Assembly (NCBI GenBank): GCA_034359265.1 | Contig: CP136890.1 | Coordinates: 37,511,001-37,575,000 of the forward strand | Direction of reading: 5' to 3' | Length of the DNA stretch: 64,000 nucleotides | From: Canna indica | Lineage: Eukaryota > Streptophyta > Magnoliopsida > Zingiberales > Cannaceae | Notes under the pieces: generated by a model | Seen by the model: the letters and a program-made list of their open reading frames with translations, nothing else | Databases searched by the model: none | Told to the model about the DNA's origin: nothing | Shown here: one piece after another, positions 44,210 through 54,715 of the stretch | How positions within the stretch are numbered: the stretch's first letter is position 1 | Layout of the letters: every line of letters starts with the position of its first letter | Made by a program: the position numbers and the translations under genes

Positions 44210-45330
44210 TGTTGGTGAAATGGTCACACTAGAGGGGGGGTGAATAGTGTGTTAACTAAATTTGTCGTCTAATTCCAGCTTTCATCGTTTACTTGATTAC
44301 TTAGGCAATTTACGATTGAATGACTAAATGCAGAAGCGATAAATAATACAGCAATTAATACAAACAAAATACCAATGCTAACACAAAGATTTATAGTGGT
44401 TCGACCCCAATGCCTACTCCACTACCTAAGCACCCCGTTTACGATTTCCAAACTAAGTTTATTAGATTATATCGTTTCCCTTACAAAGAGGACTTTACAA
44501 CCGGAAAGTCTCCGCTCTCAAACCGAAGGCACTTCAACACCCGGAAGTATCCCGCCTTCCTACCGAGAGCACTCTCCCACCTCAACCTAAGGGAAAACTC
44601 AACTAATCCTAGTAAACTAAGTTTATAATGGTGGATTTAAGCCTTAACACCAAGGCAACCACCAACTCAATCAACCTAGCACTCTAGGTTTACACAAGTT
44701 GATGTACGATCAAAATAAACAACAAAATATAATAACAATTGGAGCAATAAATCAAACAACAAGTACTTAGCTCCAAAAGCAACTCTCTAGTCCTCTTGAT
44801 GCCTTGAGAAGATGAAATCTATGAAGCTTCAAGGCTAAATCAACAAGTGGAGATCAAAACTAGGGCTCTTTGCAAAGATGGCTCAAGAATTCTTTTAGAG
44901 ATGCAAGGAGTGGCTCTTTGAGGCTTAGAAGCATTATTCATGGGCTAGAAATGAGTTTGGGATGGGTATTTATAACCCCCCAAAAGAAATGGCTCATCAA
45001 CGGGAGTATTTTTGCCCGTTGCCGACGCCCGGTCACTTGCTGGTCGATCATCGGTCGACCGCCCAAGCGACCGCGACATTCTGCCACTTCTGGGTGCACT
45101 TCGGTAGATCGACTAGTCGATCGAATTTACTACTGCCAATTCTTCGCCACATTCGGTCGACCGAATTGGCTACTGCCAAATTCTGGCATTGTTCGATCGA
45201 TCGATTGGTCGACCAAAATGCCTTCCCCTTCGGTCGATCGACCGAACCTAGGCAGGTCAGATTTCTTTGCTTGATTGCTCATTTTCTGGTTTCGTCTTCT
45301 CTAAGTCTACTTATATAACATTTCTTAACT
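44210..45330 (-). mobile_element. LTR fragment of the N1 family inside gypsy D pol
   Basis: It starts TGTTGGTGAAATGGTCACAC, the complement of the N1 LTR end (gtgtgccatttcacccaaca). The body matches the N1/N2 LTR in reverse, with a GTCGACC array at 45040-45245. The opposite LTR end is not found, so it is truncated. Frames at 44375-44628 and 44870-45318 are shadows. The insertion coincides with loss of the start of RNase H from D. Confidence 0.8.
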
Positions 45331-45785
45331 TTAAGATAATAACTTTAAAACATAAATATTATATAAGGATTACCCCCCATTTGGATTCAATAAAAATTAC
45401 TAAAAAATCATAATCTAGTTTTTGGGGTCTTTGTACTAATTTCCGTAAAACAAAAATTTTCTAATCTTTTGGGCCAAGTATGGGTAGGCTAAAGGCTTCC
45501 AAAAAATTCCTCAAAAATATCTCGTTATCTAGTTTATACCCAAGAAACAATTATCGCCATTTTTTGTGTCCAGAAAATATCTAGGTCATATAGCCCTTCA
45601 AGGAGCTCCCTAGGCTTAGTGAATTTGAGGGTGATTTCTGGGTTTTCATGTTTTGGTGTTCGGGTTTGGTTGTTGGGTTCTTTGTATCATAAAGAGGATT
45701 ACATTACATTCTAGACACCCTAAATCTAAACTCTTACTTCCCGAAGAATCTCGAGCGTCGACGAGCGTCCTTGTCGATTTCTTTG
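45331..45785. other. unassigned filler between LTR fragment and RNase H
   Basis: AT-rich, with no LTR end and no coding family. It ends in a duplicated word, gatttctttgatttctttgatttcccgaagaa (45774-45806), where cccgaagaa also occurs at 45739. It may be filler DNA from a repair event that also deleted part of pol. Confidence 0.45.
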
Positions 45786-46170
45786 ATTTCTTTGATTTCC
45801 CGAAGAATTACCCAACCCATGATCTTGAGCTGGTAGCGGTGGTGTTCGCATTGAAGCTGTGGCATCACTACCTTTATGGTGAGGCTTGTGAGATATACAC
45901 TGATCATAAGAGCCTCCAGTATTTGCTCACCCAAAAGGAGTTGAAACTGAGGCAGAGAAGATGACTTGAGCTTTTGAAGGACTATGACTGCATGATCTTG
46001 TACCATCCGGGGAAGGCTAATGTGGTGGTTGATGCTTTGAGCACGAAATCTATGGGCAGTCTGGCGCATTTGGTAGTCAGGAGGAGGTCGTTGGCCCAGG
46101 ATTTGACCATATGTTTGGATGGTGGGGCAGTCTTGTCAGTGTCAGCTTCTGGTGCGTTGGTGGCTCACCT
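45786..46170 (+). pseudogene. gypsy D RNase H, N-terminal part missing
   Basis: It begins abruptly at [19 protein letters not shown]; the preceding ~60 codons of the family (with the first catalytic Asp in YCDAS) are gone. It then reads [23 protein letters not shown], a stop (45962), [32 protein letters not shown] and [20 protein letters not shown]. Confidence 0.87.
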
Positions 46171-47655
46171 GAGGGTATAGTCCATGTTGGTTAATATGTT
46201 GCGGGCAGCGCAGGAGGATGATGCTTTCTGTGCTCTCACTAAGGATCTGGCCAGGAGAGGTGATGCCGTTAATGGGTTCAGTGTGGACTCGGAGGGTGTT
46301 CTGAGGTTTAAGAATTGGATAGTGGTGCCAGATATGGCCGAGGTTTGTAGGCAGGTGGTAGAGATGGCTCATCGGTCTACATACACTATGCATCCGGGAG
46401 CCACAAAGATGTACCGTGACCTATGGTAGAATTATTGATGAAAATGCATGAAAAGAGAAGTGGCTGAGTTCGTGTCTAAGTGTCTGGTGTGTCAGCAGGT
46501 TAAGGTGGAGAATTTGAAGCCGGCAGGGTTGCTCCATAATCTAGAAGTACCAGAGTAGAAATGAGAGAAGATAACCATGGATTTTGTGATAGGTTGCCAA
46601 AGTCTGGGAAGGGCAATGATTCTATCTAGGTATTGGTGGATTGCCTAACCAAGACTTCACATTTTATACCAGTCAGGACGACCTTTTCAGCTGAGCAGAA
46701 TGTGAGGTTGTTCTTGGATTGGATCATCGCTTACCATGGTGTTCCTGTTACGATCATCTCAAATCGGGGTACTCAGTTCACGGTTAGATTTTGGCAGTCT
46801 TTCCAAGAGGCATTGGGGACTCAAGTTCGGTTCAGCACTGCATTTCACCCTCAGACAGATGGTCAGTAAGAGCGAACTATTTAGACGCTAGAGGATATGC
46901 TGAGAGCATGTGTCCTAGATTTAGAGGGCAGTTGGGAGAGATACTTACATCTGATTGAGTTTGCCTATAACAACAGCTACCATAGCAGCATCAGGATGGC
47001 CCCATTTGAGGCTTTATATGGGCGGAGATGCAGGTTGCCTGTAGGTTGGTTTGAGGCAGGGGATTCTCTTATGATGGGACCTGATCTGGTGGAGGAGGCA
47101 GTAGAAAAGGTGAATCTAATCAGAGAAAGGTTGTTGGCAGCTCAGAGTCACCATAAGATGTATGTTGATGGAAAGGCCAAGGAGGTAGAGTTTGCTGAGG
47201 GGGACATGGTATTCTTCAAGGTGTCCCCTATGAAAGGGGTGGTGAGATTTGGTAAGAAAGGAAAGTTAAGCCCTAGGTTCATTGGGCCATATCCTATTCT
47301 CAGCCGCACGGGAGCTGTGGCCTATGAGTTGGCCTTACCTCCTAGTATGGACCGAGTACATCCAGTGTTCCACGTGTCTATGCTGAAGAAGTACATTCAG
47401 AATGAGTCCCATGTGATTGAGCCTACCGCAATGGAGGTGGATTCAGCAGTCTCCTATGAGGAGCAGCCAGTTGAGGTGCTAGATTGTCAAATCAAAAAAT
47501 TGAGATCCAGGGAGATTCCCTTGGTGAAGGTCAGGTGGGAGCACCAATCCGGGCACGAGGCCACCTGGGAGGTGGAGCAGGATATGAGGGAGTGTTATCC
47601 TTCATTGTTTAATGATTTGGTGAGTCCTTACTTTTCTTTTTCTGAAATTCGATGA
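46171..47655 (+). pseudogene. gypsy D integrase and chromodomain-like tail
   Basis: The zinc domain reads HRSTYTMHPGATKMYRDLW with a stop, then VAEFVSKCLVCQQ. In the core, ITMDFVIG carries the first Asp; a frameshift follows near 46600; IISNRGTQF has Asn for the second Asp; and HPQTDGQ is followed by a stop and RTI, with the Glu nearby. The 252-codon frame 46897-47655 is intact: AYNNSYHSSIRMAPFEALYG, RCRLPVGWFEAGDSLM, KGKLSPRFIGPYPILSRTG, HPVFHVSMLKKYI, then the chromodomain-like VRWEHQSGHEATWEVEQDMR. The Asp-to-Asn change and stops inactivate it. Confidence 0.9.
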
Positions 47656-49029
47656 CGAATTTTCTTTAAGGAGGGAGAATTGTAATATCCTACATATTTA
47701 AATTATATTTTTCCTCCTATGGTTTATGTTTGCTAGCCTAACGGACTAGTCCGAGGTCGAGCCGAGTCGACTCATGGTCCGGAGCGGGCTTACGAGCTCG
47801 AGTAACTAAGAATATGAATATGAAAATTTTGTTTGCACAGATAAATTTATTAAATTTGATGTTGTGTGCAAGATTGTTTAATTATGTTGCATGTGGATGT
47901 AGATGTGCATTGTGTTTATATTTATTTATGGGATTAATTTGAGAGTAATTAAGCTTAGTGGGTTAGTGGGCTGAGAAGTTAGTGGGTTTGGATTTGTCTC
48001 AAGGCAGATGCGGATTGCTAAGAGGGTTATTGGATCTCGATTTAAGGAGGAGGGTATAACGCCCCACGGTTGGTGTGCGGTTCCCAATTGGAGCCGCATA
48101 GAAATTATGAAGGGAGGAGCCAGCCCCCCCCCCACCCCCGCCCCCGCCCCCTTCCTCTCTCTCTTGCAAGCCGCCGCGCTCAAGCCCAACCGCCGAGCCC
48201 CTCCCATCTTCTTCCCCTCTTCCGTCCCTGGAGCCGAGCAGAGAGGAGCTGCCCAGCCAAGCCGAGCCGTCCCTCTCTCTTCCCCTTTTCCTCTCCTCAA
48301 GCCATTGGCTTAAGGTGAGCCGCCGTCTCCTCTCTTCCCCTTCTTGAGTCAAGCTACCATCTTTTGAAGCCGGATTCGAGGGTCATCATCCGGGATTTCT
48401 TCTTTATCATCCTTCCTATTTAGGTGAGTGGTTTTACCCCTCCTCGGGTTTTCTTCGGGTTCTTGAAGACTTAGATGCTCTTGAATGTTTTCTGTTAATC
48501 TCTCAAATTTTCGTTGTTCTTTTTGATTGCCGTGTTGAAGAGACCCTAAATCCTCCCCTATGGGGTTCAGCAGCCCTAGGATGACCCTAGGGGTGCTCGG
48601 CCAATGGTGGAGTACGGGTGCCCTCAAGGTGTTCAATAAAATGCTCAAGTGAGATCTTGTTTTTTTTGTAGTTTATATCTTCATTTGTTCATTTAAATAA
48701 GTTCTTATATGATCAAGCATGCTTTGTATGTTATTAGTGATTTTTGGAAAAATCATATTTTTTTTACAAAATATGGATCTTGATATTGATGCCATGAAGG
48801 TTCTTGAAGAAAGTTTCTTGATCATGATGCTTGGTTCTTGTTTATAGTAGTTGTTGATGCTTCTTAGCCTTGTTCTTAAGCATATAAATTGAGAAATTTA
48901 TCTCAAGATTTATATTCTGTTTAAATGATAATTAAGGGTTTAATTTCTAGGAATTTCGGATTTATTTTCATGCTATGCTGAAAATTTGTTGTTGCTGGAA
49001 TTTCATGTAACCTATCGTTTCGACCATAG

Positions 49030-49165
49030 CTGTGGTGTGTGTGTGTGGTGTGTGTGTGTATATCTCTGAATATAGTGGTGTGTGTATATCTCTGAACATA
49101 AGGGTTTAAATGAATCTGTGCTATTTTTAAATTGCTTGATGTGGTGTGTGTATATCTCTGAACAT
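49030..49165. repeat. expanded minisatellite in the D 3' LTR
   Basis: gtgtgtgtatatctctgaa + tatagtg / cataggg units occur three times (near 49047, 49078, 49145), with tg dinucleotide runs. The 5' LTR has a single gtgtgtatatctctgaac (about 23694). Confidence 0.85.
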
Positions 49166-49608
49166 AGTCATGTAACCTATCGTTTTGACAAGAAAAATAG
49201 TTTGGAAACATAGGACACACTTATGAGACCTGATTCGGGTTAGACACATCAGTACTGGGCACAACAGTAAGCTAAAATAAAACCCTAAAATAAAATCCTA
49301 ATCTTTGTGATCTAAATTTTAATTGCATAATTAAAATTGGGCAAAGGGTCTACATAATCTATTATGAACCAACAAATAAAGTTTTGCGTGAAATCAAATC
49401 ACACAGGTTCATGACATTACGGGTCTAGGGAATGGGGTCGGGTATTAGAGTGTTGAGATACTTTCCAATAAGGACACCCCTAAGACACCGTAGGAGAGAC
49501 TTGACTTAGGTCATGTTGCGCCATATCTTTATGAATGGCGGAGAGGCTCGTTGAGGAGCTGGATTGCAGACTAGGCCCGAGAGGTTGGACAGCAAATTCC
49601 CAACCTGT

Positions 49609-49927
49609 GGAACAAGTTCGGAGGGTCTTTCCTGATTGTTCTGTTTTGGCCTCGTGGGATAAGTTTAGAGGGCCTACCCGATTATCCCCGATGTGGTTTT
49701 AAGGAATAAGTTCGGAGGGCCTACCCGATTATTCCTGAGATATCATAGAGGAGTAAGTTCGAAGGGCCTACCCGATTACTCATGTGATATCTTAAAGGTG
49801 CAAGTTCGGAAGGGCGAATCCCGATTGTCCCTACGCGTCTCGTGGAGCAAGTTCGGAGGGCCTTCCCGTTTGCTCCCGAATTTTTTTGTACTAGGATAAG
49901 TTCGGAGGCCCTTCCCGATTATCCTAG
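49609..49927. repeat. row of seven hairpins with variable, self-complementary stems (3' LTR of D)
   Basis: Stems: GGAACAA / TTGTTCT (49609-49642), GGGATAA / TTATCCC (49656-49688), AGGAATAA / TTATTCCT (49702-49736), GAGTAA / TTACTC (49751-49781), GGTGCAA / TTGTCCC (imperfect, 49797-49830), GGAGCAA / TTGCTCC (49844-49876) and CTAGGATAA / TTATCCTAG (49891-49927). All share GTTCGGAGGGCC then CCCGAT between the arms. A further AGGTTGG / CCAACCT hairpin lies just before (about 49582-49606). Confidence 0.92.
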
Positions 49928-50591
49928 TATGTGTTGTTGCCTTAGGGCATGGTAGGCTTAGGCCTGTTGATCTTCACTGTTTGGGTGTTGGCTGCCTTCG
50001 GGCAGGTGGTGGCCGGATGGCTTTGTTAGCTAGTCACTTCCTTGTGACCTTATCCTGCTTGTGTTAGGGGTTTTATGCTTATGCATCTTATCTGTGATGT
50101 TTTTTTTTGTGGGGGTTGGTAGAATCGCTTACTGAGTTCTTTTTGAACTCACCCGTTGTCGTTGTTTTGTTTTATTTTGCAGAGCCTGATCGGTGAGGTG
50201 GAGCTGGAGCACTTAGTGCGGCTGGAGGGCAGAGGAGCTACATTGATCTCATTACAGTCCTAGTTATGATCGTAGTCGAGTCTTTTGGTTGAGTGTCATG
50301 CACTTATGTTACTTTTTTTTTGGAGTTGTAGCCCTTTAGGGCATTTATGTCATTTTACTTAGATTTCATTGTATTTGGTATGTTGAACTTGATTTATTAT
50401 TTCCGCATTTTCATTCTTCTGCTTAAATTTGTTTATGATGAACTCTGGTTTGATTTCTATTTGAAATAAAAGCTTGTTTATTTCTTTCCGCTTCTGTTGT
50501 TTGTTTTGAGTTGGCATGTGCATGGTTTAGGCTGCGGGGTATAGGCACGTATATCCTAGCCGATCACGTGACCCTGAGCTGGGGCGTGATA

Positions 50592-51400
50592 AGGTTTTTT
50601 CTTCTGTGCTTTGTTCGCATTATGCTTAGCATAGTTTTCATTATTTTTCCATCTGGATGCACCACATCTAAAGCGTACTTCATCATTCTCCTTATCTTTC
50701 CAATACAACATACAATCATTGGGGCAAGCATGGATTTTCGTGTGTCCAATACCTAGTTCTCCAAGAAATTTTTTAGTTTCGTAAGCTGACTTTGGCAACC
50801 CTACTTTAGAAGGTAATGCAAGACCTAGCATTTCAAGCAAACTATTGAAGGACTTATTACTCCACCCGTTAGAGCATTTTAGGTGAAAAAGTTGCACAAT
50901 AAATGAAAGTTTGCTGAAGCTAGAGCAGCATGGATATAATTCTCTATTAGCATCACTAAGGAGATCTTGAAACTTTTCTGAATAGGCTTTATGCCCTCCT
51001 CGTTCTTCTACTGTAATAGGAGATTCTTTGTGTTGTTGACAAAAATTGCTAGCATGAATATCATGCAACAATTCACCCATATGGTCTACATGCATGCATG
51101 CTATCTCCCACAGGTGTCGATCTAGAAGATGATGCTAGTTCGGAGCCAATTCCAAGCTCTCCATGGAAAATCTACCTAGAATACCCTTTGAGAAATCCAT
51201 TGCACAGAAGGTGTTCAGACACAATCTTCTCATTTAAATACGTAGCATTGCAGCAATTAGTGCAAAGGCACAAAATTCTCCCCTCTCGAGCCACCAGCAT
51301 TAATGCAAACTTTATAAATTCCGAAACTCCTTTTCGATACTTGCCGAAAACTCAATTTTCAATTTGAATCCAACTCTTATCAATGTTATCCATCAAGTGA
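50592..51400 (-). pseudogene. CACTA-A transposase N-terminus
   Basis: 51380-51110 on the minus strand reads RKGVSEFIKFALMLVA, ILCLCTNCCNATYLNEKIV and SEHLLCNGFLKGI, the transposase-associated domain with Cys ligands. 51095-50592 is one open frame: ELYPCCSSFSKLSFIVQLFH, LKCSNGWSNKSFNSLLEMLG, LPKSAYETKKFLGELGIGHT, KIHACPNDCMLYWKDKEN and FRCGASRWKNN, the opening of TNP2. It stops at gypsy D; the next residues of the gene are at 22647. The frame changes around 51100. Confidence 0.88.
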
Positions 51401-53324
51401 GAATGTAATGAGTACCTAAATGTTATTCAATAAGTGAGAGTAAATAAAATAAAATATCAATTATCCTAGCAGATGAACTGTAAACTAAAATTGATTATAA
51501 TTAATGAAGTTGTTCATGTATTTGTTTCAAGAAGTAGACTAATCTTAATGTCTAAACTACTACCTAGCATTCATATCTTTAAAACCGTACACTGAAATCC
51601 TACTAGCATTTATTAGAACTAAAATCAAGATATAATAAATATGAGAAAAAGAAGTAAAATTGCAGAACGGATGGGTAAGCATTGGCCATAAAATACATAA
51701 TAACAATTAGATGTACATAGACTAGTTGGTAAATATAGTGACAAATTAGTTGAGCTACAAAATAGCATTCCTAGTTCTAAAAAATGAACTATATATAGTT
51801 CAGTTAGCATCATGAATAGTTTTAAAGAGAAGTACAAATAGTTCCATTACATACCGTTTAACAAGCAGGCAAGAAATTAAAAACGTCAAGCTTTTGGCAG
51901 CTCGTTAGTCCCAACTGTAATAGTGTTAACTTGCAGACGTTACTTTACTGGATGGTACAGATATAATTCATAAGTATTCACATTCAAGAACATATTTGCA
52001 TGTACTTCCATCATTTTAATCCCAAAAGGGCATATTACAGGAAAGAGTTACAGAATAATCCCTATACCAAACCCCAGAATACAAAAAGTATATAGCATAT
52101 GGGAGTTTACATGCAAAATAATAAAACATAGAGTTTAGAATATAAGAAAAAAGACTTGATGAAAAAGGAGGTAAAAGAAAATTTGATAAAATTCAGAAAG
52201 AAAACTTCTAGTCTGTCATGAAGATTATAAATAGTACAAAATAATCTAATTTATTTAAAATGCACTTCTTTCTTTATAATTATCTGTTTACTAAAGGATG
52301 AGCAATCTGAGGCAGAATCTATTTAATCATGAAGAAAGCTTTTCTGATTGTTTATTGTCAGCCAATCATTTCTGATGTGTATAGTTTAATTCTGATCTTT
52401 CCCTTTTTCTTTGTCTATCACGTACTGCCTAGAATCAAAGGTACCCTCTTCTCCAAGAAATGATTTAAGCAAGTTAATAAATGCATTTAATTTTTGACAA
52501 GGCATGTATTAGTCAGGATTCCAGAATTAGGTTTGCCAAGAATCAAGATCAAAGAGTTGCATGCACAGAAGAACCCAGGATTGAATGCAGCAATTGAAAT
52601 ACTGCAAGTGTTTGATCTATAAGACAAAACTTCTGTATAATTTGGAATCTCTGCAGTTTAATTCAAGGGAGCATTTGTTGCAGAGAAAAAGGACAGAACA
52701 AGCTGAACAAATTAATTAAAAAAGATACAGATTTATTCATTGTCTCATAATGAGGAAGAACTCATAATGCATTTGGGGGAGAAAATGATAACAATGAAAC
52801 TTACGATAGTGAGCTCATTTTTTAAATAAATGAATATTGCTTGATCGACAATATGGGAAAATGAGAAAAGAAGGGGATACATCAGATCGAAAAAATGAGA
52901 AAATGATATAACGACTTACCGCCGATCGATAATTGCTTGATGGTGGGTGAGCATTAGATCGAGGGAGGGGAAAAGAAGGGGAAGGATATTGGCAATAGTA
53001 GCTCACCAAACTGGAGGAAGAGAAGAAGAGGGGAAGAACCAGGCTCGGCTTTCTCTGATTGACGGCTGATCAATGCGGCGACAGCAACAAAATCGGATAA
53101 CTTTTATAGCAGCAGCAAAACCAAATCGAGGAACATTATCTTAGAACAAATTCGAGTTGATGTAGTTACCTGCGCGCGAGATGGGCAGAGATAAGCCAAA
53201 GATGAAATCCAGTTGTCTCCCGGGATTTGGATTTGGAGATGGGCGGAGATTGAAGTGGACTTGCGCGCCGAGATGGAAGTCGAAGAGGACGTGCGCGTGG
53301 AGATTGAAGTGGGAGAGAAATAGG
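51401..53324 (-). other. CACTA-A 5' non-coding region
   Basis: About 1.9 kb with no credible frame. It is AT-rich from 51400 to 52800. From 52900 to 53330 it is GC-richer, with repeated gagatgggcggagattgaag-like words (53186, 53233, 53267, 53304). By position it would hold the transposase promoter and 5' introns. ORFs at 51625-51837 and 52815-53009 have no family features. Confidence 0.5.
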
Positions 53325-53586
53325 TTGCGGTGCCCTAAACCGCAACTTATTATATTGCTTTAACTACAGTTAATATTAAACCACAATTTATTACATCACT
53401 TTAACTACGATTTAAAATTAACCACAACTTATTATATTGTTTTAATTACGATTAATTAATAACTGTGGGTTTAAAATTATTTTGGACCGTAGAAGTAAAA
53501 ACCGCTGGCTTAATACCTCTTTAGTTGTGATTTCTAGAACCGTAGCTAAACAACTGCAGTCTAAAATGGAATTTGTTGTAGTGATG
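53325..53586 (-). repeat. CACTA-A subterminal repeats, terminal repeat and target bases
   Basis: Repeats of aaccgcaactta / aaccacaactta / actacgatt and their complements fill 53325-53567. The end is tggaatttgttgtagtg, i.e. CACTACAACAAATTCC on the minus strand, finishing at 53583. atg (53584-53586) would be the 3-bp target copy. It differs from the CACTA-C ends. Confidence 0.85.
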
Positions 53587-54715
53587 GTGTCGGACATACC
53601 TACCATAAGAATACTACATGAATTAATATCATTAGTATCTCATAGCGGTAGTGATACGTTAGTCCTCTGACCTGATGTTACCATGGATTCCTACATGAGG
53701 AATTCTATGTTTTGACCTAGTGTAACATCACCTTTAACCGAGTGGTAATAAGGACTACCGTTGGACATGGAATGAATCATGCAGAAGAATATGTGTAGTC
53801 GTGAATTAATTTGTCCCACTCGTACATGAGAGAGATATCTCTTGGCTCCTTGATGAGTGTGACTGAAGAAATGCATGGCCATGCTCAAATGAATTGATAG
53901 GTGTATCAATGTCATTTATTAAGTCAGTCTACTCAGGAATCAAGAAACCAGAATGAGCAATATAAGGATGATGTAATCCATGCCTTATGCTGGATCTAGA
54001 TGAAGTAATTATGCTGGATAGAGTATCATACTGTGAGTTAGGCTGCTTGGATCACCGACCTTCACTTGACTTGGGTAGTCATAATGTCTTGCTAGATGCC
54101 TCTTATGACTCGTGGGTTGCATATGAGTTTTGGACCCACTGCCAATGTTAAGTGAACCTACAGGGTCGTACATATAGGGCGAACCGAATTGGGCTTAGGG
54201 TTATGGTTTATCATATTAGATCCGCATGACCATTAACCCGCTGATTCTCTCTTGGTAATTTTGAAGATTAATTTCGAATTTGAAAAGGATTTTTCAAAAT
54301 TGGAATTAATAATTCCAAATTTTAAATAAGATTTAAAATTGGAATTATGTTGATTATAATTGAGGTAATGTATCTTTGATAATGTTATTAAAGGATATTT
54401 TTGACATCTTGGATTTAGGAAATTCATCCTTGATAATTGTTATTAAGGTAAATATATTATTCGAACATTAAAGTCGTTTGAAACATTTCGTGTATGGCTT
54501 TGAATTAATCAACGATTGTGATGACTTGTTCAATATGATTGACGCGTATATAAATACCTGTTTGAGGTTTAGATGGGGCATGCAATTATCTCCTGAAAGG
54601 CTGCCAAACTCATCCTAGGAAGACGACCTCCTTTTGAAGGAAGTCGAGCTCCCTTTTGTGGTAATCGATCTCCACCAAACACACAGAGAGAGAGAAGAGT
54701 GTGAAAGGTGTTCCG
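53587..54715. other. unassigned DNA, possibly an old LTR
   Basis: No coding family in any frame. The mixed composition and the tail (cgcgtatataaatacctg at 54543, a TATA-like site followed by a leader with gagagagag) are compatible with an LTR or promoter fragment. N2 inserted at its right end (ttccg before 54716). I cannot name it. Confidence 0.4.

Larger units (their letters stand above)
47669..50591 (+). repeat. gypsy D 3' LTR (2911 bp) with polypurine tract
   Basis: aaggagggagaat (about 47668-47680) precedes TGTAATATCC at 47681. The end gctggggcgtgata is at 50591. A C-rich ccccccccccacccccgccc stretch (about 48125) and ORFs at 47926-48352 are in the transcribed leader part and are not genes. 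It is longer than the 5' LTR by a ~400-bp block after 47955. Confidence 0.93.
22643..50596 (+). mobile_element. Ty3/gypsy element D (Tekay/Del-like), plus strand, with perfect target duplication
   Basis: The element spans 22648-50591, starting TGTAATATCC and ending gctggggcgtgata. aggtt lies on both sides (22643-22647, 50592-50596). The 5' LTR is in three pieces because N1 and copia F inserted into it; the primer site is at 41604-41615, the internal region at 41601-47680 and the 3' LTR at 47681-50591. It sits inside the CACTA-A transposase gene. gag, pro, RT, RNase H, integrase and chromodomain-like tail are all recognisable and all damaged. Confidence 0.93.
7981..53583 (-). mobile_element. 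CACTA-A: En/Spm-type transposon, minus strand, split by nested insertions
   Basis: The right end (the element's 5' end) is the terminal repeat CACTACAACAAATTCC on the minus strand, ending at 53583. Reading inward come subterminal repeats (53325-53567), a long non-coding 5' region, and TNP2 transposase pieces at 51400-50592, 22647-21823, 10526-9500 and 9180-7993. Removing copia B (TSD RCTCA) and gypsy D (TSD aggtt) brings neighbouring TNP2 pieces together in the right order, showing they were one gene. The left terminal repeat is not visible; the element appears cut near 7980. It is the oldest clearly bounded element in the window. Confidence 0.85.

Noticed and set aside
47926..48352. Several overlapping frames rich in Pro, Ala or Gly
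   Set aside because: They come from the C-rich and ctctctc leader of the D LTR and are not in the 5' LTR copy.
49609..49927. Repeat row with regular spacing, considered as a CRISPR array
   Set aside because: Plant nuclear DNA; the units vary in the stems and there is no repeat-spacer pattern, no cas genes and a copy in each LTR.
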